From Hippopus hippopus (Eukaryota; Mollusca; Bivalvia; Cardiida; Cardiidae): 64,000 nucleotides of DNA. Below, one piece after another: positions 33,001-42,565 of this stretch. Made by a program: the position numbers and the translations under genes. Position 1 is the first letter of the stretch, and each line of letters opens with the position of its first letter. Below the pieces are notes generated by a model that saw only the letters and a program-made list of their open reading frames with translations, had not been told where the DNA came from and ran no database searches. The stretch is taken from positions 4,760,242 to 4,824,241 of the forward strand of contig OX328097.1 of the NCBI GenBank assembly GCA_946811185.2. Direction: 5' to 3'.

Positions 33001-36000
33001 AGGTCGGCTAAACGTGACGCTCTTGAACATCAACAGTATCAAGTACTGCAAAAAGGTAACTAGGTCTAAATCAAGTTTGTAAAATAGAACGGTCTGTTTT
33101 TTATTAACCGGCAACCTTAAATCAGCGCGTATTCCTACGCGTGCAATTTCTCGTGATGTACATCTACATAATACATATCTCACAATACCAGAGTTTTATT
33201 ATTAGCTAAGATCTACTTCGGCAGAGTTCTATTGCAATTTGTACGAAAGTTTTTTTTCTTCTATTTATAGATGACCTTTACGGTAAAAAAAAAATATGAT
33301 GACGAATTTTATGCGACTGTCAAGAACGAAAGTCACCGTAGTCTGTCAGTCTCTGTAACCAAGTAAATTAATTAACTCTTTACCAAACGAGAAAATTTAA
33401 GCCTCCACCGAATTGAAAGCATTTGCAGACGACAAATTGAATGGTACTCAAAACGTGAAATTTGTCTTTCATAGGGTAGAAAGCATTGTGAGAAAAGGAG
33501 AAAATGCTGCTTACCAACATTTTTTTCTTTTTCCCATACTGTTTTCAAAAGACTTCTTTCTTAGGGTCAGGATTATGTGGTAAAGGGTTAATTGTCCAGC
33601 GAATACATATTTCATAAGAGCTCTAAATAAAAGTCGTCTGCAGTTGGGTAGACTCTATATAATAACTCTTTACCAGACGATAAAATTTTAAATCAATCCA
33701 AATTGAAATGCCAATCAAAACATTGAATTTATCTTTCAAAGGGTAAGAAGCATTTTGGGAAAGGGATAAAATGATAGAAATAAGCATTTTGTCATTTTTC
33801 TGACAATGTTTTCTGAAACGTTCTTACGCAGGTTCGGTTAAACACGGGTTTATTTGAAAAGGTATAACCCTTAGGCTGTTAAGCGCGACTCAAGGACCTT
33901 TTGTGGACAGTGTAGATCAAGATCAGATTACACAGAAAATGAAGTCTGATCTTGGATCTACCCTGTCCGATAGAGAGATATCTCTCCCCCCCCCCCAAAA
34001 AAAAAAAAAAAAACCTCTGGAATAGCAAAATTTTGGATCTTACGATCGGGTTGAAAGTTTCATTTTACTTATTTGGCAGCTTAAAGGTACATCCTTACAG
34101 CCAGAGAGGGAGAGAAGAAAAAAAAAACACTGTAAAAATTTGATAGACAATCTAATTGTTAAGAATTTAGTCAGCTAAGTAAAAATAGATAAATTACCGA
34201 TATGTATAATGTAAGGGATAAATAGATACATGTATATCGAAAATCATCGATAAACCGGAAACGTCACAAACAGTTATTTCTTTGATGGCCTCCAGAAAAT
34301 GAAATGCTTTTTCTATCGGTCGTAATATCTATGCAACCTTGCAACCATCAGGGGCAACATTTTGTATGAAGATACAAGAATGATTATATTTTCATAAAAT
34401 AAAGATGAAAGGGGTTAAAAACTGGCTGAAACGAGTTTAGATGTCTTTAAAGGAAAAAGGGACCAGGATTCATTCTTGATATTACCAGTACGCTGCCTGT
34501 CATGTCCTGAATAGGAAGTGAGGCCTATTACTTTCATCGGCGATTTCTCAGGGGAAATCTGTCATGTCGCTTCGAGATTTGCTATATCGGTTTTCTTCAT
34601 CTTTTAACGCATTTCAACATGCAGACGACATTTTTTTTTTTACAGGCGACTTTTGAAACAATGCGGTAAAAAGGGAAATTGCCACGAGCAACATCTGCTT
34701 TTGTTTTATATATGTTTATGTATCAAATTTTAGTTCTTGTAGATTTTACATATTTTACAAGGGCATTGTTCAAAGTCGTTTGCAAAAAAAAATCTGTTTA
34801 TGGAGTAAAAAGTTGAATTTGTAGATTCATTTGAAGCATGCTTTGTGAAGAGAGGGCTTAATGCATCTTCAAAACGTATCGACCCATGTCAGCATGCGCA
34901 GTCCGCGCAGGCTGACCTGGGTTGAAACGCTTTGATCTTGGTAAATTTTCTGCATGACCATGGACCATTCTTGCTCATGATTCATTCGGATGTTAAGCAA
35001 AATGGATTCTATGGATCCCTAATTATGTGATGACCTCCTTTTGCCAGAGCGCCACTCATACATCTCTGACTACTTGACATATTGCTTTCATTCTGTGAGA
35101 CAGAAGCCAGTGGCTTGAAAAACCGAAAAATAGCCAGCATATTATAATTCGTCATACAGAATTCTTAGCTTTTCGAACATCACATTTTTATTGTTCATGC
35201 GAAATAATTTCATATTGTTCAATCGAAATAGTAAAACAAAAACGCATGGGAAGTGATGTATTTAGATAGTTCTGAATATGTTATGGCATAAGCCTCACAG
35301 AAAGTGGAAAATATATATATGCGGTATAATGCCCACTTCATTTAACCCGATTCTGACCTTTTTGCTGAATATATAAGTAGGCATATAAATAGAACCCGAC
35401 TATCTAGTATTCAGGAAGTTATGTATACACTGGAAGTTACAGGTAAGCAATTTAATTCGCGCGTACGGTACGAAATATACTACTCAAAATTTGCTAGGGG
35501 TCACAATGTTTCCCGAAATCCCCTTTAATTTCAGAAAATCTGTTTAGATAAAAAGAACTAGTGCATATATTTTAATTGTACTATAGATCTATTTTGGATA
35601 CTTGAATAATTTATTGTGACTGATTAAACCAACTGCTGTGGTAATGCATGTTTTTCTAACACGAAACTGAATTGTAAATTTTTTTCGAAATATCAAAATG
35701 ATCCCTATCAAAGTGTGAGTAACGTTAGTATATATCCGTGACTATTTGGGACATACAGCCCCTTGCGATGCCGTAGATAAAAATATATCTTGATTTATGT
35801 AAATGATGTTGACCTGGGTCAGGTTAAATGAAGTAGGCAATATATATATATATTTACCTATTTTTATTGAAGGCAGTCAATATTTTCAGTCAAGAAGATT
35901 TGTTTCATTAACTTTTTTGCTTCAGACGCTGGCGGAAGTAACTGCATCCGGTCTAGAGGTCAAATATGCATCGCCTTACTGCATTATGGGATTGTATATT

Positions 36001-36858
36001 CCATCCTTGTTATTGGACGCTTATGGATTCAACATCACCAGAAACGTCATTTATGTCAAAAATAAAATCGATAATGTCCATATAGGTAAGTTTCCCAATT
36101 ACTCCTTTAGATTTATCTATTTTTATTTCCAAATATTCCATTATTTTTCAATTCTCCAGCTGACAGACTGGTTAGTCTCATGATTTAAAATCAAAGGAAA
36201 ATATTTAGAATTCTCGGAGAACATGACTCAAGAAAGATACATCAGAACTTTATCTTACACAGAGTTTCATTTCTCATAAACAGCATTTATCTCCCTTTTG
36301 GACTCCGCAGGCTGACATGGGTCGATTCTTTTTACAGATGCATTAAACCAGCTTTTCAGAGCATGACTCAAAGTAGTTATTTTATTTAGAATGGAATGGT
36401 AAGGCCCTAGACTGCCTTTCACTAAACTGCGTACGCATGAAATTTGCATATGCAGTTTTTGTAAGCAAGCATTAAGTCTGAAAACAAGTTTCACTAAACT
36501 GCATATCTTTACGTTTAGAGTAAATACATGTATTTGCATAACTTTAGGCCAGTTCATACCTTTTGGTAAAGCAGGAATCGTATGTGGGTATATATACAAT
36601 CCTAAATAATTTGCGAAAATCTATGCAGTTTATTGAAATGCAGTCCAGGTTCAAATTTACCTAAATGATCACTTGCTTATTTCAGACTGGTCACTCGGTA
36701 CCATGTTACTGGAGCTGGAGAACTTGATATCGACGGATTCCTGTAACACAGTCAGCAGTATGACTGCCATGGCGTCGACTAGAATGGCTCCGTCTGCTTT
36801 TATCTTGTTTAGTGTAATCCTTGTGACACTCCTCACAATAATACGACTTCCGACATGA
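28688..36858 (+). CDS. ENTPD: Ecto-nucleoside triphosphate diphosphohydrolase (GDA1/CD39 family), six exons
   Basis: The coding exons are 28688-29081, 30501-30687, 32164-32408, 32769-33055, 35926-36085 and 36686-36858, giving 1446 bases and 481 residues, the usual family length. All introns are GT-AG and their phases (1, 2, 1, 0, 1) join without frame breaks. The apyrase conserved regions are DGGSSGT (33-39), ATAGLR (129-134), SGEEEGVFAW (171-180, with the catalytic Glu), LEMGGGSTQI (203-212) and SYLFYGQ (240-246). Late family features CIMGLYIPSLL and DWSLGTML follow. Residues 1-22 look like a signal peptide; 463-477 are hydrophobic. The family hydrolyses extracellular or luminal NTPs and NDPs with divalent cations. 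Which vertebrate paralogue is closest cannot be decided by eye. Confidence 0.92.
29141..29205 (+). repeat. MITE family C core
   Basis: TGTAGATCAAGATCAGACCT..AGTCTGATCTTTGATCTGCG, then CTGTCCGC. Confidence 0.75.
29241..29410 (+). mobile_element. MITE family A, decayed
   Basis: CCCATTACCAAATGAAAAAA, hairpin remnant, a C-run, then ATTTAATTTGTCGTCTGCAA. Confidence 0.6.
29787..30011 (+). mobile_element. MITE family A, full length
   Basis: AGCCCTTACCACACAATCCC to ATGCCGTTTAGTAAAGGAT, complete hairpin. Confidence 0.9.
30060..30093 (+). repeat. (GATA)n microsatellite
   Basis: About eight GATA units in intron 1. Confidence 0.95.
30213..30485. mobile_element. Two MITE family D copies in tandem
   Basis: The first, decayed, has ATTTCTGATTGGCTAAATTC..AAGCCAATTAGAAAT (about 30222-30345). 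The second starts GTCCGTATTCACCAACCATT (30346) and carries the palindrome with arm AATTCTGATTGGCTAAACC at 30411-30452. Its right end runs to within about 20 bases of the exon 2 acceptor. Confidence 0.8.
30501..30687 (+). CDS. ENTPD: ENTPD exon 2
   Basis: The acceptor TTCTGTTACAG is followed by GTCTGAGAATC, completing ATAGLRILP. ACR3 (SGEEEGVFAWVAANYL) lies near the end. The donor GTAAGT leaves phase 2. No frame in this region is long enough to be noticed without the homology. Confidence 0.9.
30717..30783 (-). mobile_element. MITE family A end fragment
   Basis: AATTCTATACCACACAACAA..GGCATTTGCAGACAACACA, then lost. Confidence 0.55.
31025..31571. mobile_element. Non-autonomous DNA transposon with CAGTCAAACC ends
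   Basis: TATACAGTCAAACCTGTG at the left is mirrored by CACAGATTTGACTGTATA at the right, with TA at both borders. Interior repeats of CAGCAGCCA-TTTGTGAACA and its inverse occur at 31060, 31290 and 31500. CAGT ends with TA targets are reminiscent of pogo/Tigger-type elements; superfamily not proven. Confidence 0.7.
32164..32408 (+). CDS. ENTPD: ENTPD exon 3
   Basis: After TTTATATTTTCAG the frame reads PPSQSVGVLEMGGGSTQIAF (ACR4), then SYLFYGQ (ACR5), and ends NNPCMLVG before donor GTAAGT. Open frame upstream of the acceptor is intronic. Confidence 0.92.
32409..32768 (+). other. ENTPD intron 3
   Basis: Holds a family B end fragment running into a (CT)n microsatellite; the rest is unremarkable. 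Confidence 0.85.
32427..32530 (+). repeat. Family B fragment fused to CTGT/CT microsatellite
   Basis: GATACTCTGTGAGAAGGGAT..AAGTATCGACCCATGTCAGC matches the family B left arm, then CTGTCTGTCTG and (CT)n. Confidence 0.75.
32769..33055 (+). CDS. ENTPD: ENTPD exon 4
   Basis: Acceptor TTTTTTACAG; begins DNTTHHFLGKSVHIHG, includes paired Cys in WCYPKPCAIGQTY and the PPVADVIFYAISAF stretch, and ends INSIKYCKK before GTAACT. Cys spacing fits the disulphide-rich second lobe of E-NTPDases. Confidence 0.9.
33372..33591 (-). mobile_element. MITE family A, full length
   Basis: TTAACTCTTTACCAAACGAG to GATTATGTGGTAAAGGGTTA; hairpin slightly eroded. Confidence 0.88.
33661..33868 (-). mobile_element. MITE family A, decayed
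   Basis: ATAACTCTTTACCAGACGAT to TTTATTTGAAAAGGTATAA. Confidence 0.75.
33866..34088 (+). mobile_element. MITE family C, near-complete
   Basis: TAACCCTTAGGCTGTTAAGC, TTTTGTGGACAGTGTAGATC and hairpin, CCCTGTCCGATAGAGAGATA, a C/A-run, then GGTTGAAAGTTTCATTTTAC. Aligns inverted to 40578-40800. Confidence 0.85.
34832..35061 (+). mobile_element. MITE family B
   Basis: TGAAGCATGCTTTGTGAAGA, hairpin with CAGCATGCGCAGTCCGCGCA, to TTGCCAGAGCGCCACTCATA; about 30 bp missing near the right end. Confidence 0.85.
35926..36085 (+). CDS. ENTPD: ENTPD exon 5
   Basis: Acceptor TTTTGCTTCAG; TLAEVTASGLEVKYASPYC then IMGLYIPSLLLDAYGFN, the conserved C..Y(I/V)..LL segment; donor GTAAGT, phase 1. Confidence 0.9.
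36086..36685 (+). other. ENTPD intron 5
   Basis: Carries a family B right-end fragment (36298-36372); otherwise unremarkable. Confidence 0.85.
36298..36372 (+). mobile_element. MITE family B fragment
   Basis: ACTCCGCAGGCTGACATGGG..ATGCATTAAACCAGCTTTTC..GAGCATGACTCA, a hairpin half plus one end. Confidence 0.7.
36686..36858 (+). CDS. ENTPD: ENTPD exon 6, with hydrophobic C-terminus
   Basis: Acceptor TATTTCAG; DWSLGTMLLELENL, a Ser/Thr/Ala-rich linker (SSMTAMASTRMAPSA), then FILFSVILVTLLTII and only RLPT before TGA. The lack of a cytoplasmic tail and the small-residue linker suggest a GPI signal, but a short-tailed membrane anchor is equally drawn by eye. Confidence 0.9.
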
Positions 36859-36944
36859 AAAAATAACTAACCTCAACCTGTCACTGAACATGGTAACCTT
36901 ACGCTAGCACAAAGACTACAACAAATCACACACACAAAGTGCAG

Positions 36945-37092
36945 GAAAAGAATTTTAGACTATAATAAACTGGTTACGAAAATGATATTGGCAAAAAAGA
37001 AGCAATCACTTGTTACCAGCCGATGCTTCTTTTCCCACATTTGTTTCATGACCGTCTACTGTAGGGGCGTAAAAATTCATACTTTATGCAGG
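36945..37092 (-). mobile_element. MITE family A, decayed
   Basis: GAATTTTAGACTATAATAAA, hairpin remnant AATCACTTGTTACCAGCCGA, then AGGGGCGTAAAAATTCATAC. Confidence 0.5.
36964..36969 (+). terminator. ENTPD poly(A) signal
   Basis: AATAAA 105 bases after the stop codon; it falls at the edge of a decayed family A copy. Confidence 0.5.
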
Positions 37093-37384
37093 ATAGAGTG
37101 AACGGGAAAATATTCATTTGCAAGTGCATAGATTGAAACGTTACAAAATATTATGTAGAACGATGTTTTGAAGTCACGTGATCAACAGAAAATTAAAGAA
37201 GTGGCAGACGAGAAACACCCCCAAACGAACGAGAGCAAAACGCAACAAACTCCTGCAGAACTTTTTATACCCATTCAAAGTCATTGTATTATAGTACCTA
37301 TGCAAATATTGTTTGACTGGTGTTTCCACGTTGTTGTTGCAATGTTACCCAAGCACACACGGTCGGCCCCACGTTGGTTTTTCG
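37093..37384. other. No gene recognised
   Basis: An 80-codon plus frame (37168-37410) has no signature. Confidence 0.4.
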
Positions 37385-37512
37385 ACGTAGCTGAATGTGC
37401 TGGCTTTTGACCTACTTTTTGATACTGATTATAAATGAATAAGTAGAAATTTGTGATTGGTCAAAAATATAGACATGTTTATTCCATGGACCCCTGTCCT
37501 GTTGCTGGCAAA
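37385..37512 (+). repeat. Dispersed repeat family E, copy 3
   Basis: GTGCTGGCTTTTGACCTACT..ATAAATGAATAAGTAG..TGTGATTGGTCAAAAATATA. Confidence 0.7.
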
Positions 37513-37632
37513 TTTACGTCGTCTATCTCTTTTAAAGATATTTCTTGTTCTGTTTACACTCCATGCCTGGGAGATTTTACTACGAAAATCTGCTTTCGGG
37601 GATATTCATATACCCTGAAAACGGCTGTTTAA

Positions 37633-37860
37633 CATTACACTAAACAATCCCGAGTTTTTAAAGAGCTTGGAGGGGAAAGCTTTTGAAAACATTGTGGGAA
37701 AAGGAGAAAATGCTGGTAACCAGCATTTTCTCCTTTTCTCACACTGTTTAATTTCTGTCCTATCAGAGAACTTAAGCTCATTTGACCCAATTTCGAATTT
37801 CATGTCTGCAGATGGTTTGAATCTGACAGAGTCTAAAACTTGTCGTTTGGGAAAGGTTAA
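37633..37860 (+). mobile_element. MITE family A
   Basis: TTACACTAAACAATCCCGAG to AACTTGTCGTTTGGGAAAGG; hairpin complete. Confidence 0.88.
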
Positions 37861-38157
37861 AACGATCAAAACTCGAGTTTCAATCGGAAAATCTTTAATT
37901 TTGAGTCTATCTATGAAGACAAATAAGGAATTTTATTAATGACATGGGAGATTTTGTTACTAAATTTAGACCTGGAAAATCATTTCCTAAAAGTACTTTG
38001 TAACAAGTCGATACATCGGTCACGTTTTGTCCCGTCTGAGCTTTATCTACACTGACTGCAAAGACAATTATATGTACTTGTGAAATGTGCTTTAGAAGTT
38101 AATATTGCACAAGTTGAAAGCTGGAAATGTCCATTTCATCTGCGCCGCACCCTATGG

Positions 38158-38342
38158 GTTAATTCTTTATCAGACGACAACGTTTGGGGCTCTTCCAAAT
38201 TGAAAGCATTTGCAGACGACAAAGAAAATACTGGTTACAAGCTCCTCCTTCATGACAGCATTTTTCGCCTTCTGCTACAAAATTTTCAAATTCCCTCCTC
38301 ACCAGGGCAGTTATAACACAGGATTATTCGATAAAGGATTAA
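38158..38342 (-). mobile_element. MITE family A without full hairpin
   Basis: GTTAATTCTTTATCAGACGA to GGATTATTCGATAAAGGATT; the palindrome is degraded. Confidence 0.75.
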
Positions 38343-38690
38343 AACTGCAACATTTAATAAGGCCTGCAAAAATATTCCTGAGTTTCCGCAAACCCTGCTG
38401 ACCAGGGTTTTCTCCTCTCGACCTGGCTATGTTATTTTTTACCGGAAGTAAGGGGAAAACGGGGGGAGAGGGGAGGGGGTAAAGGACTCTATTTTTTGCT
38501 GCCAGAATGAAAAAAAATGAATGACCATAGAGCTTTTTGATGTTGTAGATAAAGATTTATAACTGTTTTTAAAAAATTATAATTGTGTTAATATCTCAAT
38601 TTCTTGTAGCGCCAATTTTATGACCTCGACCCAAGGTAGATGGCTTAAAATTCACCGAAACTCGACCAGATTTTTATCTTGCCCCTATCA
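38343..38690. other. No feature recognised
   Basis: Non-coding with a GA-rich run near 38465. Confidence 0.45.
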
Positions 38691-38692
38691 TA

Positions 38693-38790
38693 AAGGCTTG
38701 ACTAAACGGTATATATTCAGATCAGACTGCACGTTCTGTGCAGTCTGATCTGGATCTATACCGTCCGCAGAAGCCCCTTTGTTCGCCCCA
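38693..38790 (-). repeat. MITE family C core
   Basis: CGGTATATATTCAGATCAGA..GCACGTTCTGTGC..TCTGATCTGGATCTATACCG, a palindrome of about 60 bp, then TCCGCAGAAGCC. Confidence 0.8.
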
Positions 38791-39011
38791 CGACACTAAA
38801 AAAGTTCAATATGAAATATGCAGTGTAAATATTGTTTTTACTGATATGAATGTGCGCACATTTTGTATTATGAAAATAACTTTATACGACCCTAAATAAA
38901 ACCTGTTTGAATTTCTGTCTTTGATGTTTTGCTTATTTTGTCGATTGAACTGTGGTTTGATACCCGATTTTAACCATAGGTACTTGCTTTCCTTCGAAAT
39001 GAATACCCAAG

Positions 39012-39259
39012 TGAGCCATGCTCTGTGAAAAGGGGTCTTGCGAAAAAGTTATCGACTCAGATCGGCCAGCCCAGGTTGACCCGGCTCGAAACTTTTTTGC
39101 TATTGGTCAGTTGTCTGCTTGTCAAAGGACCAGTGTACCTCATAATTCAGTCGGTTGTTATACGAAATGGATTTTATGGATCGATAATTAAGTGATGACC
39201 TGCTTGGTATCATGCCTCACTGAGATGCATTAAACCCCCTTTTGTCAGAGCGTGACTCT
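39012..39259 (+). mobile_element. MITE family B
   Basis: GTGAGCCATGCTCTGTGAAA to TCAGAGCGTGACTCTATTA; the hairpin is damaged (GGCCAGCCCAGG). Confidence 0.85.
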
Positions 39260-39376
39260 ATTAAGTAGGACACGGTGTGCAATCTGCCTAACACGTCACC
39301 AAGACACTTGTCAATGTCGTTCACATATTACTATTCAGTCGCTATTTTTGTCTTATTCTGCGGTAGTTTAATTAAG

Positions 39377-40170
39377 AATTCTAACATGACACGTGAATTC
39401 AGCCCTATAAACACAGTGCAACGAAAGCGTGGTAAAATCTACGTCATTCTATATAGAGTGACGTCATTCTGTATAAAGTAAGTAAGTTATTCAATGGAAT
39501 ATAATCTGCATCCGCGTTTTTACTCTAAGTATGAACTTATTTTCCTTTGATTAAGAGTTGGTCATGTTAGAATCGAAATAATCTTCTTTCTATCGTGGTT
39601 TATCGTTTAATAAACCACAGTTGTGAGTTATGAGGCACAATAAATAATCCACGAGATGTAGGTACGTAATCGGCCGAGTTGTGACGAGTGAGGTATACTA
39701 GTCTAACCGACGCCGTGAACAGAAAACCCGTCAAGCACTTTACAGATGCGCATGCGTAATAAACATAAACATCCTGTATCGTGATCGAAGAGACGCTCTG
39801 GAATTTCAGTTTTACTTTCGTTTTTACGTTCGCCGTGAAATAACCTGTAATTTGAATTTTACTTGACAAATTTAGAATTCATTAGTTTTAAAATGTACTC
39901 GTCCGACAGGACGAGCTTGGCATTTTTTCTACTTGCCCGAAGCCAAATGTTACTCGTCAATACGAGCGGACGAGTGGAATTTTACTCCCCTGACTTTGAG
40001 TAAAAATGCGAATGCAGATTATATTCCATCAAATAACTTACTTACTTACTTTATACAGAATGACGTCACTCTATACAAAATGACGTCACTCTACATAGAA
40101 TAACGTAGATTTTACCGCGCTTTCGTTGCACTGTGTTTATAGAGCCGAATTCACGTGTCATGTTAGAATA
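39377..40170. mobile_element. Element with about 150-bp terminal inverted repeats
   Basis: ATTCTAACATGACACGTGAA..AACACAGTGCAACGAAAGCG..TATAATCTGCAT (39377-39530) is present inverted at 39990-40170. The two arms are more than 90% alike apart from one extra 20-bp TGACGTCA unit on the right. The 455-bp interior has no convincing gene (minus frame 39600-39869 shows no domain). It is a foldback or long-TIR MITE. Confidence 0.85.
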
Positions 40171-40276
40171 GATTTTTTACGTGGTTATTATTCATTTCAC
40201 ATCGATTGTGAAAGAACGTTCTTACAATTTATATTTATCATTCTTGATGACTGCTTCTGGAAACCTTCACCACGGC

Positions 40277-40432
40277 TCGTATTCACCAACCATTCTTAGT
40301 TTCATTTTTAATCTTGTTCTAGATTTATAAAGTAACGCAACTTATGATTGGCTAAACCATTTGGTTTCGTTTAGCCATTCAGAAGTTGTGTCGCTTTCAA
40401 ATTCTCAAAACTGGTTGCTGAATACTAACTGA
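40277..40432. mobile_element. MITE family D
   Basis: CGTATTCACCAACCATTCTT, core TATGATTGGCTAAACCATTT..CGTTTAGCCATTCAGAAG, then GGTTGCTGAATACTAAC; core slightly decayed. Confidence 0.75.
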
Positions 40433-40487
40433 GTCCATGCGATGCGTCGCCACGGACGTGGGTTGTGCCAAAGGTTGGTCCCGCTCT

Positions 40488-40560
40488 TTCTAGGATTCGA
40501 ACCCGGAAACTTTGGTATGAGAGGCTGACGCTCTACCACTACACAACTGTTGCCCTGCTA
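40488..40560 (-). mobile_element. tRNA-like sequence, probably a SINE head or tRNA pseudogene
   Basis: The minus strand reads GGCAACAGTTGTGTAGTGGT, AGAGCGTCAGCC and GGGTTCGAATCCTAG, i.e. A and B boxes at tRNA spacing. The acceptor stem does not pair. Confidence 0.55.
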
Positions 40561-40577
40561 TAAAAAGGTATAAATAG

Positions 40578-40802
40578 ATAAATATTTACCCTAAGACTGC
40601 TAAGTAAGTTAAATGAAGCTTTCAAACCGATCGTAAAAACCGAAAATTATTGTGTCTATTTCAAAGTTATTTTTGGTAGAAAATAACCCCTTATCTGACA
40701 GTGTAGATTCAGGATCAGACAGCACGTTCTGTACATGCTGATCTTGAACTACACTGTCCGCAAAAGGTCCAAAAGTCGGGTTTAGCCGCCTAAGGGTTAT
40801 GG
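40578..40802 (-). mobile_element. MITE family C, near-complete
   Basis: Inverted relative to 33866-34088: CCTAAGACTGCTAAGTAAGT, AATGAAGCTTTCAAACCGAT, hairpin AGCACGTTCTGTACATGCT, CGCAAAAGGTCC and CCGCCTAAGGGTTA. Confidence 0.85.
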
Positions 40803-40892
40803 GAGCGATAAAGGCCAAGACTTTGAAGGCGGGGATTTTTTTTCTCTTTCCATTATGAAATGGATGTGATCCAAGTGATCAAGCGCGATGAC

Positions 40893-41152
40893 ATATGAAC
40901 CATGCTGTATGAAAAAGGGGGCTTAATGCATCTGCAAAAAGTACCGACACATGTCAGCCTGCGCAGGCCAACCCGAGTCGAAAATTTTTGATATCGGTCA
41001 ATATTCTGCATATCAAAGGACCAGTCTTCCTCATGATTCATTCGGTTGTTAAACAAAATGGATCTTATGGATCCTTGGTTATGTGATGCCTTGCTTGGTA
41101 CAATGCATCACGGAGATGCGTGAAAACCCTTTTGCCAGAGCGCCGCTCATAT
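40893..41152 (+). mobile_element. MITE family B
   Basis: ATATGAACCATGCTGTATGA to GCCAGAGCGCCGCTCATAT; the right half of the hairpin is shortened. Confidence 0.88.
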
Positions 41153-41256
41153 TTAACAATGAATGCAGACATTCGTCCGTCAAAGGTTCCACCGAGAACT
41201 GAACATTGCCGGAGATATGCTTCACTTGGGACTGTACTCCGATGCAAGAGAAATAC

Positions 41257-41523
41257 ATTTGAGCCATGCTCTGTGAAAAGGGGGCTTAATGCATCTCCGT
41301 GATTCACGGTATACCAAGACATCACATACTTATGGATCAATGACAGCCACCTTGTTCAACAACCGACTCAATCTTGAGGTAGACTGGTCCTAGGACATAC
41401 ATAAAATTGAGCAATAGCGAAAAGTTTCGGCCGGGGTCAGCCTGCGCGGACTGCGCAGGCTGACCTGGGTCGATACTTTTCGCAGATGCATTAAGCCCCA
41501 TCTTACAAAGCATGGTTCATTTG
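41257..41523 (-). mobile_element. MITE family B, full length
   Basis: TTTGAGCCATGCTCTGTGAA to ACAAAGCATGGTTCATTTG, inverted to the preceding copy 105 bp away; hairpin arm CAGCCTGCGCGGACTGCGCA. Confidence 0.9.
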
Positions 41524-41534
41524 TATACAGCCTT

Positions 41535-41757
41535 TAATCCTTTATGCAACACTACCGGGTTTTAACGACCCTGAAAAAGAAGCCTTTTGAAAACATAGTG
41601 GAAAAAGGAGAAAATGCCAGTAACCAGTATTTTTTTTTCTTTTCCTACAATGTTTCCACCCTGTCAAAAACAGAATTCGCCACATGAGCTACATAGTATC
41701 TATCGTCTGCAAACCGGCTTTCCATTTGGTCGAGCCGTCTAAATTTTTTTCGTTGGA
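41535..41757 (+). mobile_element. MITE family A
   Basis: CCTTTATGCAACACTACCGG to AATTTTTTTCGTTGG; near-complete. Confidence 0.85.
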
Positions 41758-41784
41758 TTGAATTTGACTCAGTAAATTTACAGT

Positions 41785-41965
41785 TAAACTTGTCCATATT
41801 CAAAGCATTTGCAGACGACAACCTGAGCTTGATTAAATGGAACGATTCATCTTTTTCATAAGGATCAATAATAATAATAATATAAAAAACGTCCTGGGAA
41901 CGGAAGAAAATGCTGGTTAGGAGCATCTGCCCTCTTTCCTATGATGTTTTCAATAGCTTTCCTTC
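41785..41965 (-). mobile_element. MITE family A with an AAT microsatellite
   Basis: AAACTTGTCCATATTCAAAG, then (AAT)n near 41868, hairpin with GCTGGTTAGGAGCA and TGATGTTTTCAATAGCTTTC. Confidence 0.7.
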
Positions 41966-42221
41966 TGATTTTCAACTGCATTCTATCCGACTTGATGTTG
42001 CGGTAGAACGAACAATCTTTAGCAAATAGTTTTGGAGATAACTCTGGGTGCCGTTTCGTTAGACCTAATGTAGGCAAGAAACGTGAGGGGACTAAGCACT
42101 GTCCCTTGTGGCACACCAGCGACCGAGACTGGGCTTGATGACTTCCCCTGTGTGACAACTCTTTGTGTTCAATCAGACATGAATATTTACCCATCATAGG
42201 GTCTCTTTTGACTACCTAAGG

Positions 42222-42565
42222 CCCGGCCGGGTAGCTCAGTGGTTAGCGTGTCGGAATTGCTGATTAGAATTCCGTATCTTTTACGTTCTATTGCTGACGG
42301 CTGGCAAATCTCTACTTAGACCATTCCGTTAAACTACTAATTTGTAAAAGACAGGTTGAAAAAAAAAAAAAGGTTCCTAGGTGGTTCAGTTGTATGGAGT
42401 AGGATTCGACACTTGTGTTTTTCGTGGGAGTGTCATCAGGTAGGATACCTCAGAGCCCTTGCCTAGTACTAGTGAAATCCTTGACAAATGTGAATAAGAA
42501 GGCTGTCGCCGCGATATGACTGAAATAATGTTCAAAGCGACCAAAAACACAAAACAACCAATTAC
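42222..42565 (+). mobile_element. SINE-like composite
   Basis: CGGGTAGCTCAGTGGTTAGC is an A-box-like tRNA head at 42228. A second segment (TCCTAGGTGGTTCAGTTGTA) and a 3' part with GCCGCGATATGACTGAAATA-ATGTTCAAAG match the SINE tails elsewhere. Probably two overlapping insertions. Confidence 0.6.

Larger units (their letters stand above)
33056..35925 (+). other. ENTPD intron 4
   Basis: The longest intron (2870 bp). It has two family A copies, a family C and a family B copy; 34086-34830 and 35062-35925 hold nothing I recognise apart from T-rich tracts before exon 5. Confidence 0.85.

Noticed and set aside
40488..40560. Functional tRNA gene
   Set aside because: The acceptor stem cannot pair and no 3' Pol III terminator follows at the right place.
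41065..41340. 91-codon minus ORF
   Set aside because: It spans the ends of two family B MITEs and shows no independent signature.
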